A DNA stretch of 64,000 nucleotides from Erythrobacteraceae bacterium E2-1 Yellow Sea (GTDB taxonomy: Bacteria > Pseudomonadota > Alphaproteobacteria > Sphingomonadales > Sphingomonadaceae): positions 806,001-870,000 of the forward strand of contig JADCLP010000001.1 of assembly GCA_014983025.1 (NCBI GenBank), in the 5' to 3' direction. Shown here one piece after another: positions 36,300 to 44,099 of this stretch. The translations under genes were made by a program, and so were the position numbers. The first letter of the stretch is position 1; each line of letters opens with the position of its first letter. The notes below the pieces were generated by a model. The model had not been told where the DNA came from, made no database searches, and saw only the letters and a list, made by a program, of their open reading frames with translations.

Positions 36300-37052
36300 A
36301 TGTCCGCCAGCCGTCTGTATTCCCGTGCCATTATCCGCCTCAGCCCTGAGGCAGATGGTGAAGATGTCGCCGCCTTTCTACAGGGGTTGGTCACGAATGA
36401 CGTGACCGATCTTCTCCCAGTCTATGCGGCCCTTTTGAGCGCACAGGGCAAGACCATGTTCGACTTTATCGTCTGGCCTGCCGGCGATGGTGAATTACTT
36501 CTGGATTGCGAAGCGATCGCGGCAGAGGATCTGGTCAAACGCCTCTCACTCTATCGGCTACGCCGCAAGATCCGCATTGAACGTGATGACAGCGTTGCTG
36601 TCCATTGGGCAGGCCATATGGGCGATGGTGGCGCCCGTGACCCACGCCTGAGCAGCCTGGGCGAACGCTGGCTTTCCCCGGCACAGGACAGCGATGAAGC
36701 TGCCGATGATGCCTGGCTTAAACATCGTCTGTCACTGGGTGTGCCAGAAGGTACTGCAGAACTGGGCGATATCCTGTGGCTGGAAACCAATGCGGTGGAA
36801 CTGCACGGCGTCAGCTTTACCAAGGGCTGTTACATAGGGCAGGAAAATACTGCGCGGATGAATTGGAGGCAAAAGGTCAATCGGCGGCTAGTGGTGGTCC
36901 CGCTCGACAAATCGGATGAGAAGCGCTGCAAGGCCGCCTATCCCGAACTGGGGCTGGCTATCGACCATTTGCGGGTTGAGGACATTGACCTGGACACAGC
37001 GCCCCAATGGCTGCGCGATAGCCTGATGTCAGAAAGCAAGGTTCAGGATTGA
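36300..37052 (+). CDS. ygfZ: YgfZ/GcvT-like folate-binding Fe-S maintenance protein
   Basis: A 250-aa protein of the YgfZ (COG0354) family, which uses tetrahydrofolate to support repair or assembly of some Fe-S enzymes. The diagnostic KGCYIGQENTARM with its conserved Cys is near residues 178-190. FLQGLVTNDV lies near 27 and AQGKTMFDFIVW near 50. Its C-terminus overlaps the end of the convergent TetR gene by 10 bases. Confidence 0.92.
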   Translation: MSASRLYSRAIIRLSPEADGEDVAAFLQGLVTNDVTDLLPVYAALLSAQGKTMFDFIVWPAGDGELLLDCEAIAAEDLVKRLSLYRLRRKIRIERDDSVAVHWAGHMGDGGARDPRLSSLGERWLSPAQDSDEAADDAWLKHRLSLGVPEGTAELGDILWLETNAVELHGVSFTKGCYIGQENTARMNWRQKVNRRLVVVPLDKSDEKRCKAAYPELGLAIDHLRVEDIDLDTAPQWLRDSLMSESKVQD

Positions 37053-37642
37053 TCCTGCGGACCGATTGACCGTTCCAACATTTCAGTCGCCCTTTCGCGC
37101 ATTGCCTCACGCGACAGGCCCAGCGATTGAGCCAGTGGTGCCCCCATCAATGCATCGCCCAGCGCCAGCAGGACCAGTGTCAAGGTTTCGCGGTGCACAC
37201 GCGTTGCCTCGCCACCGTGATGGGCAATCTCTTCGGGCGCAATCTCATCCACCAGATCGTGGATAGTCTCCACAATCGGGTCCAGCGCATCCTCATTCCC
37301 CGTCAGCAGCATCCAGCTGGCCAGCGCCCCTGCCCCGCCGCGATCAAACGCATCAAAGGTCAGATCCACCACCTGGCGCGGGCTGCCCTGCCCCGTACGA
37401 CTGGCACGGATGGCATCGCCAATCGTGTTACACACACTATGTGCCAGATGTTCTGCCAGCGCCTTTTGCAGGCCCGAAGCTGAACCGAAATGGTGCAGCA
37501 GATTGGCATGGGTGCGCCCGATCCGCGCGGCCACAGCCTTTAACGTAACTGCCTGAGGTCCAGCCTCAATCAACAATTCGCGTGCGGCGGCCAGGGCGCT
37601 GCTACGTGATTCTTCGGGGGATAGACGCTTGCGACTTGCCAT
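37043..37642 (-). CDS. TetR/AcrR family regulator
   Basis: A 199-aa regulator with an N-terminal helix-turn-helix: LKAVAARIGRTHANLLHHFG near residues 35-54. The C-terminal ligand domain is not recognisable to a subfamily. It is transcribed away from the tandem PF10118 genes with only 30 bases between the start codons. That places its operator over both promoters and makes those genes its likely targets. Confidence 0.88.
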   Translation of the reverse strand: MASRKRLSPEESRSSALAAARELLIEAGPQAVTLKAVAARIGRTHANLLHHFGSASGLQKALAEHLAHSVCNTIGDAIRASRTGQGSPRQVVDLTFDAFDRGGAGALASWMLLTGNEDALDPIVETIHDLVDEIAPEEIAHHGGEATRVHRETLTLVLLALGDALMGAPLAQSLGLSREAMRERATEMLERSIGPQDQS

Positions 37643-37672
37643 TTATTATTATGCCTAATAGAATCTTAACCC

Positions 37673-38605
37673 GTGACCGAGCTGAAAACCAAGGACGTAA
37701 AGGGCGCGCCCCTTTCCGACAAGCCCAGCAGCGCAGATGCCGATAGCGGCTTTATCGCGCAGCGCACAGCAACGCCTGATGAACACGCACTGATTGTGCG
37801 TGATCGCCGTTTTGATCGCAGTGCCATGGTGCCGCGCTGGTGGCATTCCAATGACCCGGTTGCGACAGCATGGTACAATTCAGTTTCAGCCAGCCTGCCG
37901 CGGGGCGAGGCATTCTTTATCGAAACTCTGCGCGATTTTCGTGATGATTTGCCCCCACGGCTTGCTGGTGAAATCAAGGCATTCGTTAATCAGGAAATCA
38001 ACCACACGCGTGAACATGTCGCATTCAACCGTCTGGTCGCCGATCATGGATATAATGTTGAAAGCATTGACCAGGGCATCAAGGCCATGCTGGCTCTGGC
38101 CGAAGGCCGCCCGCGCGAATTCAACCTGGCGATTTCGCTGGCGCTGGAACATTTTGCCGCTGTCATCAGCCGCCAATTGCTGGTCAAACCCGAATATCTG
38201 GCAGGCGCTGATCCCGTGGCTGCCGATGTGTGGCGCTGGCACGCGACCGAAGAAATTGAGCACAAGGGCCTGATGTATGACGTGTGGCTGCATGCCACGC
38301 GCGATTGGGGTGCATGGAAACGGTACAAAACACGCGCCCTGATTGCCGCGCTGATCACTCGCAAATATTTCCGCAACCGCATCCGCGATGCGATCGGCCT
38401 GCTGGAACAGGATGGCTATAGCCATCGCAAGGCCAAATGGGCGCTATATCGCTTCCTGTGGCTGAAACCAGGCATGATGCGGCGTATGTTCTTTGAATGG
38501 GCAGAGATTCTGACGCCCCGTTTCCACCCGTGGAAGCGGGATGACCGTGCACTGATCCGCAAATTTGACAGCCCATATGCCGATGCAGTGATGCCAGCTG
38601 AATAG
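37673..38605 (+). CDS. PF10118-type 'metal-dependent hydrolase', copy 1
   Basis: A 310-aa helical protein starting at GTG 37673. Conserved acidic and histidine motifs are QEINHTREH (near 105-113), ALEHFAA (near 160) and ATEEIEHKG (near 188-196). Their ExxH-like pattern resembles ferritin-type di-iron sites more than a classical hydrolase, so the family name is a poor guide. No signal peptide. It is divergent from a TetR gene and followed 80 bases later by a close paralogue. Substrate unknown; such genes often sit with lipid or fatty-acid stress regulators. Confidence 0.8.
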   Translation: MTELKTKDVKGAPLSDKPSSADADSGFIAQRTATPDEHALIVRDRRFDRSAMVPRWWHSNDPVATAWYNSVSASLPRGEAFFIETLRDFRDDLPPRLAGEIKAFVNQEINHTREHVAFNRLVADHGYNVESIDQGIKAMLALAEGRPREFNLAISLALEHFAAVISRQLLVKPEYLAGADPVAADVWRWHATEEIEHKGLMYDVWLHATRDWGAWKRYKTRALIAALITRKYFRNRIRDAIGLLEQDGYSHRKAKWALYRFLWLKPGMMRRMFFEWAEILTPRFHPWKRDDRALIRKFDSPYADAVMPAE

Positions 38606-38685
38606 TTTTTCGCACTACTATTGACATTGATGTAAGTAATTGTCATTTTTGCCAGCGAAAACTGGATATTCACGGAGTCGTCGCT

Positions 38686-39567
38686 GTGAACGCACCGACC
38701 ACAATTGATATTGATGCCGATTCAGCAGGCGGTTCAACGCCTGCCGATCTGGAAATTACCATTCGCGATGAACGCTTTAACCGTGGCACTAGCCCACGCC
38801 GCTGGTGGGCAGGCGACCCCTTTGGCACTGCCTGGCACAACTCGCTGTCGGCCACTTTCCCGCGTGGTGAGGCTCACTTCATCGAAGCGGTAAAGGCACA
38901 CCGCGATGGTGCCCCGCCCAAGTTGGAGGCTGAAATCCGCGCATTTGTGAAGCAGGAAATCAACCACACACGCGAACATATTGCTTTTAACAAGCTGGCC
39001 GAAGCACACGGTTACGACATGAAGGCGATAGATGAACGTGTGGGCGAAATGCTGGCACTGACCAAGGATCGCCCCGTTATCCTCAACCTGGCCTCTACCA
39101 TGGCGCTGGAACATTACACAGCCATGATGGCACATGAATTCCTGTCAAATCCGCGCCACTTCGATGGGGCTGACCCTGAAGTGCGGCAGATGTGGAAATG
39201 GCACTCGATCGAGGAGATCGAGCATAAAGGCGTTGCCTTTGACGTATGGAACCACGCCACGCGCGACTGGCCCAAGTTGAAACGCTGGAAGCTACGCAGC
39301 CTGATGATGCTGATCGTCACCAAGAATTTCTTCCAGAACCGCTGGGAAGATTCGATCGCACTGCTCGCCCAGGATGGAATAACAGGTTGGAAGGCGCGCT
39401 GGGGACTGTTCAAATATCTGGTGATCACACCAGGTGTTGTACGCCGCATATTCCCCGCATGGCTGGCCTTCTTCAAACCCGGCTTTCACCCATGGGATCA
39501 CGATGATCGCGAACTGATCCAGCTTTACGATGGCGAATTCAAAGACGCGCTGCTGCCAGCTGAGTAA
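38686..39567 (+). CDS. PF10118-type 'metal-dependent hydrolase', copy 2
   Basis: A 293-aa paralogue of the preceding gene, aligned over its whole length. It shares RRWWAGDP/PRWWHSNDP near the start, KQEINHTREHIAFNK (near 88-102), LEHYTAMMAHEF (near 140), EEIEHKGVAFDVW (near 172-184) and a common C-terminal FHPWDHDDRELI ... LLPAE. All candidate metal ligands are kept in both, so both copies are probably active. Start is GTG 38686, preceded by CACGGAGTCG. The pair looks like a tandem duplication under one TetR regulator. Confidence 0.8.
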   Translation: MNAPTTIDIDADSAGGSTPADLEITIRDERFNRGTSPRRWWAGDPFGTAWHNSLSATFPRGEAHFIEAVKAHRDGAPPKLEAEIRAFVKQEINHTREHIAFNKLAEAHGYDMKAIDERVGEMLALTKDRPVILNLASTMALEHYTAMMAHEFLSNPRHFDGADPEVRQMWKWHSIEEIEHKGVAFDVWNHATRDWPKLKRWKLRSLMMLIVTKNFFQNRWEDSIALLAQDGITGWKARWGLFKYLVITPGVVRRIFPAWLAFFKPGFHPWDHDDRELIQLYDGEFKDALLPAE

Positions 39568-39603
39568 TCCCCCCGGTCCGGCTTTGTGATGGCCGGAAAT
39601 GAC

Positions 39604-39636
39604 AAGCCCCGGCCCATCTAGACGGGGCCGGGGCTT
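39604..39636. terminator. Bidirectional Rho-independent terminator
   Basis: AAGCCCCGGCCC (39604-39615) pairs perfectly with GGGCCGGGGCTT (39625-39636), followed by TCTTGTTTG. It lies between the PF10118 pair and the convergent GNAT gene and can end both. Confidence 0.9.
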
Positions 39637-39657
39637 TCTTGTTTGTTGTTGCAGGGC

Positions 39658-40191
39658 TCAGGCAGCTTGCTGCACAGGAATGTCTGCCTGTTCCAGGTCC
39701 AGCACATATTCCGCAGCCAATGCCTTTTCAGAACGGCCACAACTGAACCGCGCTGCAACCTTGCCAGTCGGTTTGAACCCCAGCTTTGCCAGCACCTTGC
39801 CCGATGCCGGATTATCCCGGAAATGGCTGGCGTTGATCAGTTTGTGACCAAGCATTCGGGCAATGCCAAGGACACCATGCGCGGCCTCTGTCGCATAACC
39901 ACGCCCCCAGTATGGGCGTGCAATCCAATATCCCAGTTCAACACCATCGTCACAGGGATCAAGCCCGATGCAGCCTACCATAACCGCATCGCGTGCGCGT
40001 GTGACCAGAAAGCGCGGGTGCAGATGATCTTGCGGCAGTGCCACAAACTGCTGCGCATCATCAGGTCTGTATGGCCATGGCGCACGCGCCAGATTGCGAA
40101 CGACACCCTCATCCGCGATCCCATTATGAACTGCCTGCCAATCCTCTGGCCAGGCGGGCCGCAAAAGCAGCCTTTCGCTGCGATGAAACAT
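39658..40191 (-). CDS. GNAT-family N-acetyltransferase
   Basis: A 177-aa acetyltransferase of the RimJ/RimL-like GNAT_3 type. It opens with SERLLLRPAWPEDWQAV. The acetyl-CoA loop is in ELGYWIARPYWGRGYATEA (near 85-103), followed by RDNPASGKVLAKLGF near 124-138. The acceptor could be a ribosomal N-terminus or small amine; it cannot be told from sequence. Confidence 0.85.
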   Translation of the reverse strand: MFHRSERLLLRPAWPEDWQAVHNGIADEGVVRNLARAPWPYRPDDAQQFVALPQDHLHPRFLVTRARDAVMVGCIGLDPCDDGVELGYWIARPYWGRGYATEAAHGVLGIARMLGHKLINASHFRDNPASGKVLAKLGFKPTGKVAARFSCGRSEKALAAEYVLDLEQADIPVQQAA

Positions 40192-40290
40192 TCATTCTCT
40201 CCTCATCGCCCCGCAGTGCCAATAGGCACTATGCGTGACAGTAGCATTGCGGCGAAAGCAACTTTCGCCAGATCGTGAGGGAGAAACGAC

Positions 40291-40338
40291 AAGAGGGAGA
40301 TGGACCCCCTGTTACCAGGAAAGTCCCATCTCCCTCTT
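40291..40338 (-). terminator. Terminator after rplU-rpmA
   Basis: AAGAGGGAGATGG (40291-40303) and CCATCTCCCTCTT (40326-40338) are perfect 13-bp arms with a 22-base loop, about 65 bases downstream of the rpmA stop on the minus strand. A second small hairpin CCGGA/TCCGG (40347-40361) lies between. It should end the ribosomal-protein unit. Confidence 0.8.
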
Positions 40339-40402
40339 TGGCTGCCGGACTAAATCCGGCTGGGACCATCCTGATGGACGATCCCTTTATCGAACCGTCC
40401 GC

Positions 40403-40672
40403 TTATTCGGCTGCTTGCGCAATCATGTCGACTGACACGTATTTGCGGCCCAGCTTGCCTTTGTGGAATCGCACCACGCCTTCACCCAGCGCGAACAGGG
40501 TGTGATCCTTGCCCATGCCAACATTGGCGCCGGGATAGAATCTGGTGCCGCGCTGACGCACGATGATGTTGCCGCCGATCACGTCCTGACCGCCGAACTT
40601 CTTCACACCAAGGCGACGACCAGCTGAGTCGCGACCGTTACGCGATGAACCGCCTGCTTTTTTATGTGCCAT
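40403..40672 (-). CDS. rpmA: 50S ribosomal protein L27
   Basis: An 89-aa ribosomal protein L27 with the unprocessed N-terminus [16 protein letters not shown] that reaches toward the peptidyl-transferase centre. The core [19 protein letters not shown] is near 28-46. It lies 13 bases downstream of rplU, the universal order. Confidence 0.98.
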   Translation of the reverse strand: MAHKKAGGSSRNGRDSAGRRLGVKKFGGQDVIGGNIIVRQRGTRFYPGANVGMGKDHTLFALGEGVVRFHKGKLGRKYVSVDMIAQAAE

Positions 40673-40685
40673 GGTTCTTCAGTCC

Positions 40686-41120
40686 TTACTTCGTTTCGTC
40701 AGCCTTGGGCGCAGCCTTCTTGGCGGGCGCTTTTTTGGCAGGTGCTTTCTTGGCTGGCGCCTCGACTTCTGCATCAGCAGCCTTGGGCGCAGCTTCCTTC
40801 TTCGGAGCAGCAGCCTTCTTGCCTTCGCCAACGTCCGTGATGCGCAGCAGCGTCATCTGCTGGCGATGGCCGTTCTTGCGGCGATAGTTGTGGCGGCGAC
40901 GCTTCTTGAAAACGAGAACCTTCTCGCTCTTGGCCTGTGCGATGATTTCCGCCGAAACGGTAACCTTCGAAGCATCAGCCAGCGATTCGCCTTCACCGGC
41001 GATCAGCACATCACCCAACGTCACAGTGTCGCCGGCTTCGCCAGCGAGCTTTTCGACTGCAATCTTGTCTCCAGCGGCAACCCGGTATTGTTTGCCGCCC
41101 GTGCGCACTACTGCGAACAT
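40686..41120 (-). CDS. rplU: 50S ribosomal protein L21 with Ala/Lys-rich C-terminal tail
   Basis: A 144-aa L21. The conserved domain is residues 1-100 ([19 protein letters not shown] ... [20 protein letters not shown]). A tail of about 40 residues made of Ala, Lys, Pro and Glu follows (three PAKKA-type units); similar tails are seen in other alphaproteobacterial L21 proteins. First gene of the rplU-rpmA unit. Confidence 0.97.
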   Translation of the reverse strand: MFAVVRTGGKQYRVAAGDKIAVEKLAGEAGDTVTLGDVLIAGEGESLADASKVTVSAEIIAQAKSEKVLVFKKRRRHNYRRKNGHRQQMTLLRITDVGEGKKAAAPKKEAAPKAADAEVEAPAKKAPAKKAPAKKAAPKADETK

Positions 41121-41311
41121 GGTCGTAATACTCTCAATCTAAAGCTGTGCCGATGCCATCATGAAACCGGCGCGTCCGACTCTCCGCCATTGGCGGGGCC
41201 GGAAAGAAGCGTGCCGTTAAGGGAAAGGGCCGCCTAAGTCAACGCCGTACATACGCCTTTTTACATCGAACGATACTGGCGCGCACCGGGGGGCGTGCTA
41301 ATAGCGTGGCA

Positions 41312-41833
41312 ATGCGGATATCCATATTTCATCGGTACTGCGCCGGAATGCTGGCGACATTGGCTTTGGCAGGCTGTTCATCCGCCTCCCATAACTACCC
41401 CTCTCTCGCCATTCGCGATGCAGAACGGGTCTCTGGCACCTTTGCCGTGACACCAGGCACCGGTGATCAGCTCGGGCCTGCTCCGGCGTCACCAAATGTG
41501 CTCGAATCGCTTCCAGAACAGCTTGTTCTGTCACAAACCGCACATGACAGCTTTATGGGTCTGTCTGCAGAAGCAGAACGGCTGGTGCTGGCCGCACAAG
41601 GTACTGATACAGACAGCAATGCATGGGCCGCCGCACAAATTGCGCTGGCGCAGCTCGAATCGCAACGCAGCCAGTCTGCAATCGCATTAGCCACTCTGGA
41701 CTTGCATTATGCCGATGCTTCTTTGGGTTTTACGGCGCGTGAAGAAATTGACGCCGTGCGAAGCCAGGTTTTGAGCACGCTTAGGCAAGAGGATGAAGTG
41801 CTGGCGCGTCTGCGCTCCGCGATGCCCGATTGA
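41312..41833 (+). CDS. Unknown lipoprotein
   Basis: A 173-aa protein starting at ATG 41312 with a lipoprotein signal: charged start, hydrophobic GMLATLALAGC with the lipidated Cys near 21. The mature part is helical and rich in Ala, Gln, Ser and Glu (LSAEAERLVLAAQGT ... ALAQLESQRSQSAIALATLD), suggesting a periplasmic helical bundle. I do not recognise a family. It is divergent from rplU and convergent to the small RNA locus at 41844-41976. Confidence 0.7.
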   Translation: MRISIFHRYCAGMLATLALAGCSSASHNYPSLAIRDAERVSGTFAVTPGTGDQLGPAPASPNVLESLPEQLVLSQTAHDSFMGLSAEAERLVLAAQGTDTDSNAWAAAQIALAQLESQRSQSAIALATLDLHYADASLGFTAREEIDAVRSQVLSTLRQEDEVLARLRSAMPD

Positions 41834-41843
41834 TCTGATTTAC

Positions 41844-41976
41844 AAAAAATAGGCGCGGGGTCGGATTTCCGACCCCGCGCAACCTGCTGGCACCCTTCCG
41901 GGAAGGAACGGGGCATAGTTTTGCGGCTATCGTCACCACCGCAAAGCCCCGCGGCAGCACGGGTGCATGCAAGATG
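41844..41976 (-). ncRNA. Candidate FNR-activated small RNA
   Basis: A predicted ~133-nt minus-strand transcript. The start near 41976 is set by a -10 element (41983-41988) and an FNR/FixK-type box centred 41.5 bases upstream. The RNA can fold strongly: GCACCC pairs with GGGTGC, GGGGC with GCCCC, TTTGCGG with CCGCAAA, and CCTTC with GAAGG. It ends in a 12-bp G-C hairpin plus six Us. The CU-rich TTCCTTCC segment could pair with ribosome binding sites. Only an 11-codon ORF without a ribosome site lies inside. It does not match SRP, 6S, tmRNA or known riboswitch consensus as I know them. It may alternatively be the 3' UTR of the moa operon. Confidence 0.55.
41853..41880 (-). terminator. Strong Rho-independent terminator (leftward)
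   Basis: GCGCGGGGTCGG (41853-41864) pairs perfectly with CCGACCCCGCGC (41869-41880) around four bases. On the minus strand the stem is followed by CTATTTTTTG, a proper U-run; on the plus strand it is followed by AACCTG. It is therefore oriented to end minus-strand transcription, not the lipoprotein gene. Confidence 0.9.
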
Positions 41977-41982
41977 AGTAAG

Positions 41983-41988
41983 CTTATG
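41983..41988 (-). promoter_or_regulatory. -10 element of the candidate small-RNA promoter
   Basis: CATAAG on the minus strand (4 of 6 with TATAAT), separated by exactly 22 bases from the FNR-type box, the spacing of class II FNR-dependent promoters. No good -35 element of its own is present, as expected for an activator-dependent promoter. Confidence 0.55.
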
Positions 41989-42010
41989 ATGACAGAAAAA
42001 CTGGGCCGCC

Positions 42011-42024
42011 TTGATACAAGTCAA
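42011..42024. promoter_or_regulatory. FNR/FixK-type binding site (TTGATACAAGTCAA)
   Basis: Matches TTGAY-N4-RTCAA with both half-sites complete. It lies 10 bases beyond the moaE stop and reads toward the candidate small RNA. Centred at 42017.5, it would sit at -41.5 for a start at 41976. No FNR/FixK gene is in the window, so the regulator must be elsewhere. Confidence 0.7.
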
Positions 42025-42034
42025 GGAACCAAAT

Positions 42035-42481
42035 TTATTTTTCCCATCGTTCGCGATCGCTAAAATCCTGTTCGCGCGGCTCAATCCAATGCCAGCCATC
42101 GCCACGCTGTTCGCGCTTCCAGAACCAGGCCGCACTTTTGAGGTGATCCATGCAGAAATCGACCGCATCGATTGCGTCGCGCCGGTGAGTTGCCGCAGCA
42201 GAGACCACCACAATCGGTTCTCCGGGCAGAATCACACCGATTCGATGGACCATCAGCAGCCCCATAAGATTAAACCGTGCAAAGGCGTGGTCTGCCAGAT
42301 CGTGCATGCCCGGCAGGGTCAGCGGTTCATAATGCGTCAGCTCCAGCGCCTGCACATCCGTCTCACCCCGCACTTCACCGACAAAGGTACAAACGCCGCC
42401 AAGCCCTGGATTGGCCTGTGTGAACGGGCCAATCAGCGTGCCTGGATTGAAAGCACGGTCAATCAGGCGGATATCACGCAT
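42035..42481 (-). CDS. moaE: Molybdopterin synthase catalytic subunit MoaE
   Basis: A 148-aa large subunit of molybdopterin synthase, which inserts two sulfurs from MoaD into cyclic pyranopterin. Typical stretches are GGVCTFVGEVRGE (near 29-41), LELTHYEPL, MVHRIGVILPGEPIVVV (near 78-94), ATHRRDAIDAVDFCMDHLK (near 98-116) and WFWKRE with the catalytic Lys. ATG 42481 restores the family N-terminus; it follows moaD by 10 bases. Confidence 0.95.
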   Translation of the reverse strand: MRDIRLIDRAFNPGTLIGPFTQANPGLGGVCTFVGEVRGETDVQALELTHYEPLTLPGMHDLADHAFARFNLMGLLMVHRIGVILPGEPIVVVSAAATHRRDAIDAVDFCMDHLKSAAWFWKREQRGDGWHWIEPREQDFSDRERWEK

Positions 42482-42491
42482 CGGCACTGTT

Positions 42492-42752
42492 TCAGCCCCC
42501 GCTGACAGGCGGCAGCAGTGCGATCTCATCACCATCGCGTGCGATCAACGCGGTTTTATCTGCCAGCACAGCGCCATTCAGTGCAAGCTTGGTCCTGTCT
42601 GCAAGCGCGGCCTCTGCAATCGCTGTGTTGAGATGATCTTCCATCAGAGCGAGCAGATCTGGCCAGTTGATTGCGCCGGAAGTCAAAGCGCATTCACATT
42701 CCGCACGGCCCGCCAGGTCAGCCAGCTTTCCCAGAAAAACCAGAGTGATCAT
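42492..42752 (-). CDS. moaD: Molybdopterin synthase sulfur-carrier subunit MoaD
   Basis: An 86-aa ubiquitin-fold sulfur carrier ending in the essential Gly-Gly (LLPPVSGG), whose C-terminus becomes a thiocarboxylate. LNGAVLADKTALIARDGDEIALL is split across the last third. It overlaps moaA by 4 bases (ATGA). Confidence 0.95.
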   Translation of the reverse strand: MITLVFLGKLADLAGRAECECALTSGAINWPDLLALMEDHLNTAIAEAALADRTKLALNGAVLADKTALIARDGDEIALLPPVSGG

Positions 42753-43783
42753 CCGCCCGTTACCGACATATGGCGCGGCTGCGCCGGGGCCGCACCTCGA
42801 CGCGAAATATCGAAATGATGGCGCTCCGGCTTGATCCGCATTGCTTCATTCAGCGCACTTTCCAACTGTGCATCTGGGTCATCGGATCGCAATGCGCCGC
42901 GCAGATCCACCCGCTCCCCACCGCCCAGACAGGGATAAAGCTGACCTGTCGCCGTCACGCGGATGCGGTTGCAGCCTTCGCAGAAATTGCTGGTGAGCGG
43001 GGTGATGAAGCCCAGCTTCCCGCCAGTTTCTTCTACCTTCACATAGCGCGCAGGGCCGCCAGTCGTTTCGCTGAGTGGGCTCAGCGTCCAGCGTCGCTCA
43101 AGCTGCGCACGCACATCCGACAGCGGCAGATAATGATCGACGCGGTCGCCATCCACCTCGCCCAACGGCATCACCTCTATCAGGGTCAGAGCGTGCCCCT
43201 GCCCATGCGCCCATTCGATCAGCGCAGGAATTTCGTCCTGATTGAGGTCTTTCAGCGCCACAGCGTTGAGCTTGACCTTCAGCCCTGCTGTTTTGGCCGC
43301 CGTAATCCCTTCCAGCACCTGCGGCAGGGCATCCCGGCGGGATAATTGCGTAAACATGTCACGATCAAGCGTATCGAGCGAGACATTCACCCGCCGCATG
43401 CCCGCCGCAAACAAGCTATCGGCATGTTCAGCCAGCTGGGTGGCATTGGTGGTCAGCGTCAGCTCCTCCAGCCCATCACCCAGATGGCGGCCCAGCGCGC
43501 GCACCAGTTCCATTATGTCACGCCGTACCAGCGGCTCACCACCGGTCAGGCGAATCTTGCTGACCCCGCGGGCAATGAAACCGAGCGACAATTTGTACAA
43601 TTCTTCCAGGCTCAGTACTTCACGCCGCGGCAAAAACTGCATCCGTTCTGGCATACAATAGGAACAGCGCAGATCGCAGCGATCGGTCACCGACAGTCGC
43701 AGATAGGATATGCGGCGCTGAAACCCATCAACCAGCGGCGCTGATTTTTTCATCGGCGCAATGATATCTCTAACCCTAGACAT
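42749..43783 (-). CDS. moaA: GTP 3',8-cyclase MoaA (radical SAM)
   Basis: A 344-aa radical SAM enzyme that starts molybdenum-cofactor synthesis from GTP. The N-terminal cluster motif is CDLRCSYC (Cx3Cx2C) near residues 36-43. The second cluster uses NFCEGCNRIRVTATGQLYPC near 260-280. The GGEPLVRRDI motif follows the first. The N-terminus could also be the Met ten codons in. It overlaps the 107-aa upstream gene by 8 bases. Confidence 0.95.
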   Translation of the reverse strand: MSRVRDIIAPMKKSAPLVDGFQRRISYLRLSVTDRCDLRCSYCMPERMQFLPRREVLSLEELYKLSLGFIARGVSKIRLTGGEPLVRRDIMELVRALGRHLGDGLEELTLTTNATQLAEHADSLFAAGMRRVNVSLDTLDRDMFTQLSRRDALPQVLEGITAAKTAGLKVKLNAVALKDLNQDEIPALIEWAHGQGHALTLIEVMPLGEVDGDRVDHYLPLSDVRAQLERRWTLSPLSETTGGPARYVKVEETGGKLGFITPLTSNFCEGCNRIRVTATGQLYPCLGGGERVDLRGALRSDDPDAQLESALNEAMRIKPERHHFDISRRGAAPAQPRHMSVTGG

Positions 43784-44099
43784 GGCTGGGAATATACTGC
43801 CCTGTCACTCCGGGTGAAGACCCTAAATAGGATATTATGTCAGCCAAACAGGCATCGTTGCTTCCCGCCACCACATTGACGCGCGCGGGCGCATGGGCCC
43901 GGGCCAGATCACGCGCCAATGCGCGGCGCCAGTCATCATGATCTTGCAAGGCGGTCGGCAGGGCAATGACGAGAGATGTCGCCCCGTCAGCCAGTATCTG
44001 CCGTGCCTGCGCTAGATAGGTTTCGAAGAAATGCGCAGCCGCCTCCAGCGGGACTTCGGGTAGTTCACCCACCTGCAAAACCTCTTGCCCCGCGCTCAC
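43776..44099 (-). CDS. Unknown 107-aa protein, possibly Rossmann-like
   Basis: A GTG-started 107-aa protein between folB and moaA, overlapping both neighbours. It reads as alternating helices and strands: EAAAHFFETYLAQARQILA, TSLVIALPTA, DWRRALARDLARAH, ARVNVVAGS. This suggests a small alpha/beta fold. No catalytic motif is apparent. The tight overlaps say it is translated with folB and moaA, so a pterin or cofactor link is possible but unproven. Confidence 0.7.
   Translation of the reverse strand: MSAGQEVLQVGELPEVPLEAAAHFFETYLAQARQILADGATSLVIALPTALQDHDDWRRALARDLARAHAPARVNVVAGSNDACLADIISYLGSSPGVTGQYIPSHV

Noticed and set aside
40686-40800. Ala/Lys repeats at the L21 C-terminus as a sign of rearrangement
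   Set aside because: Low-complexity tails of this kind are common in alphaproteobacterial L21; the ribosomal domain is intact.
41844-41976. Possibility that the structured RNA is SRP RNA, tmRNA, RNase P RNA or a molybdenum-cofactor riboswitch
   Set aside because: The GGAAGG and GGGTGCCAG stretches are superficially similar, but the conserved SRP apical loop, RNase P core and Moco motif order are absent. It also lies downstream, not upstream, of the moa genes.
42035-42535. Longer moaE start at 42535
   Set aside because: It would overlap moaD's C-terminus and add residues without similarity; ATG 42481 fits the family N-terminus.
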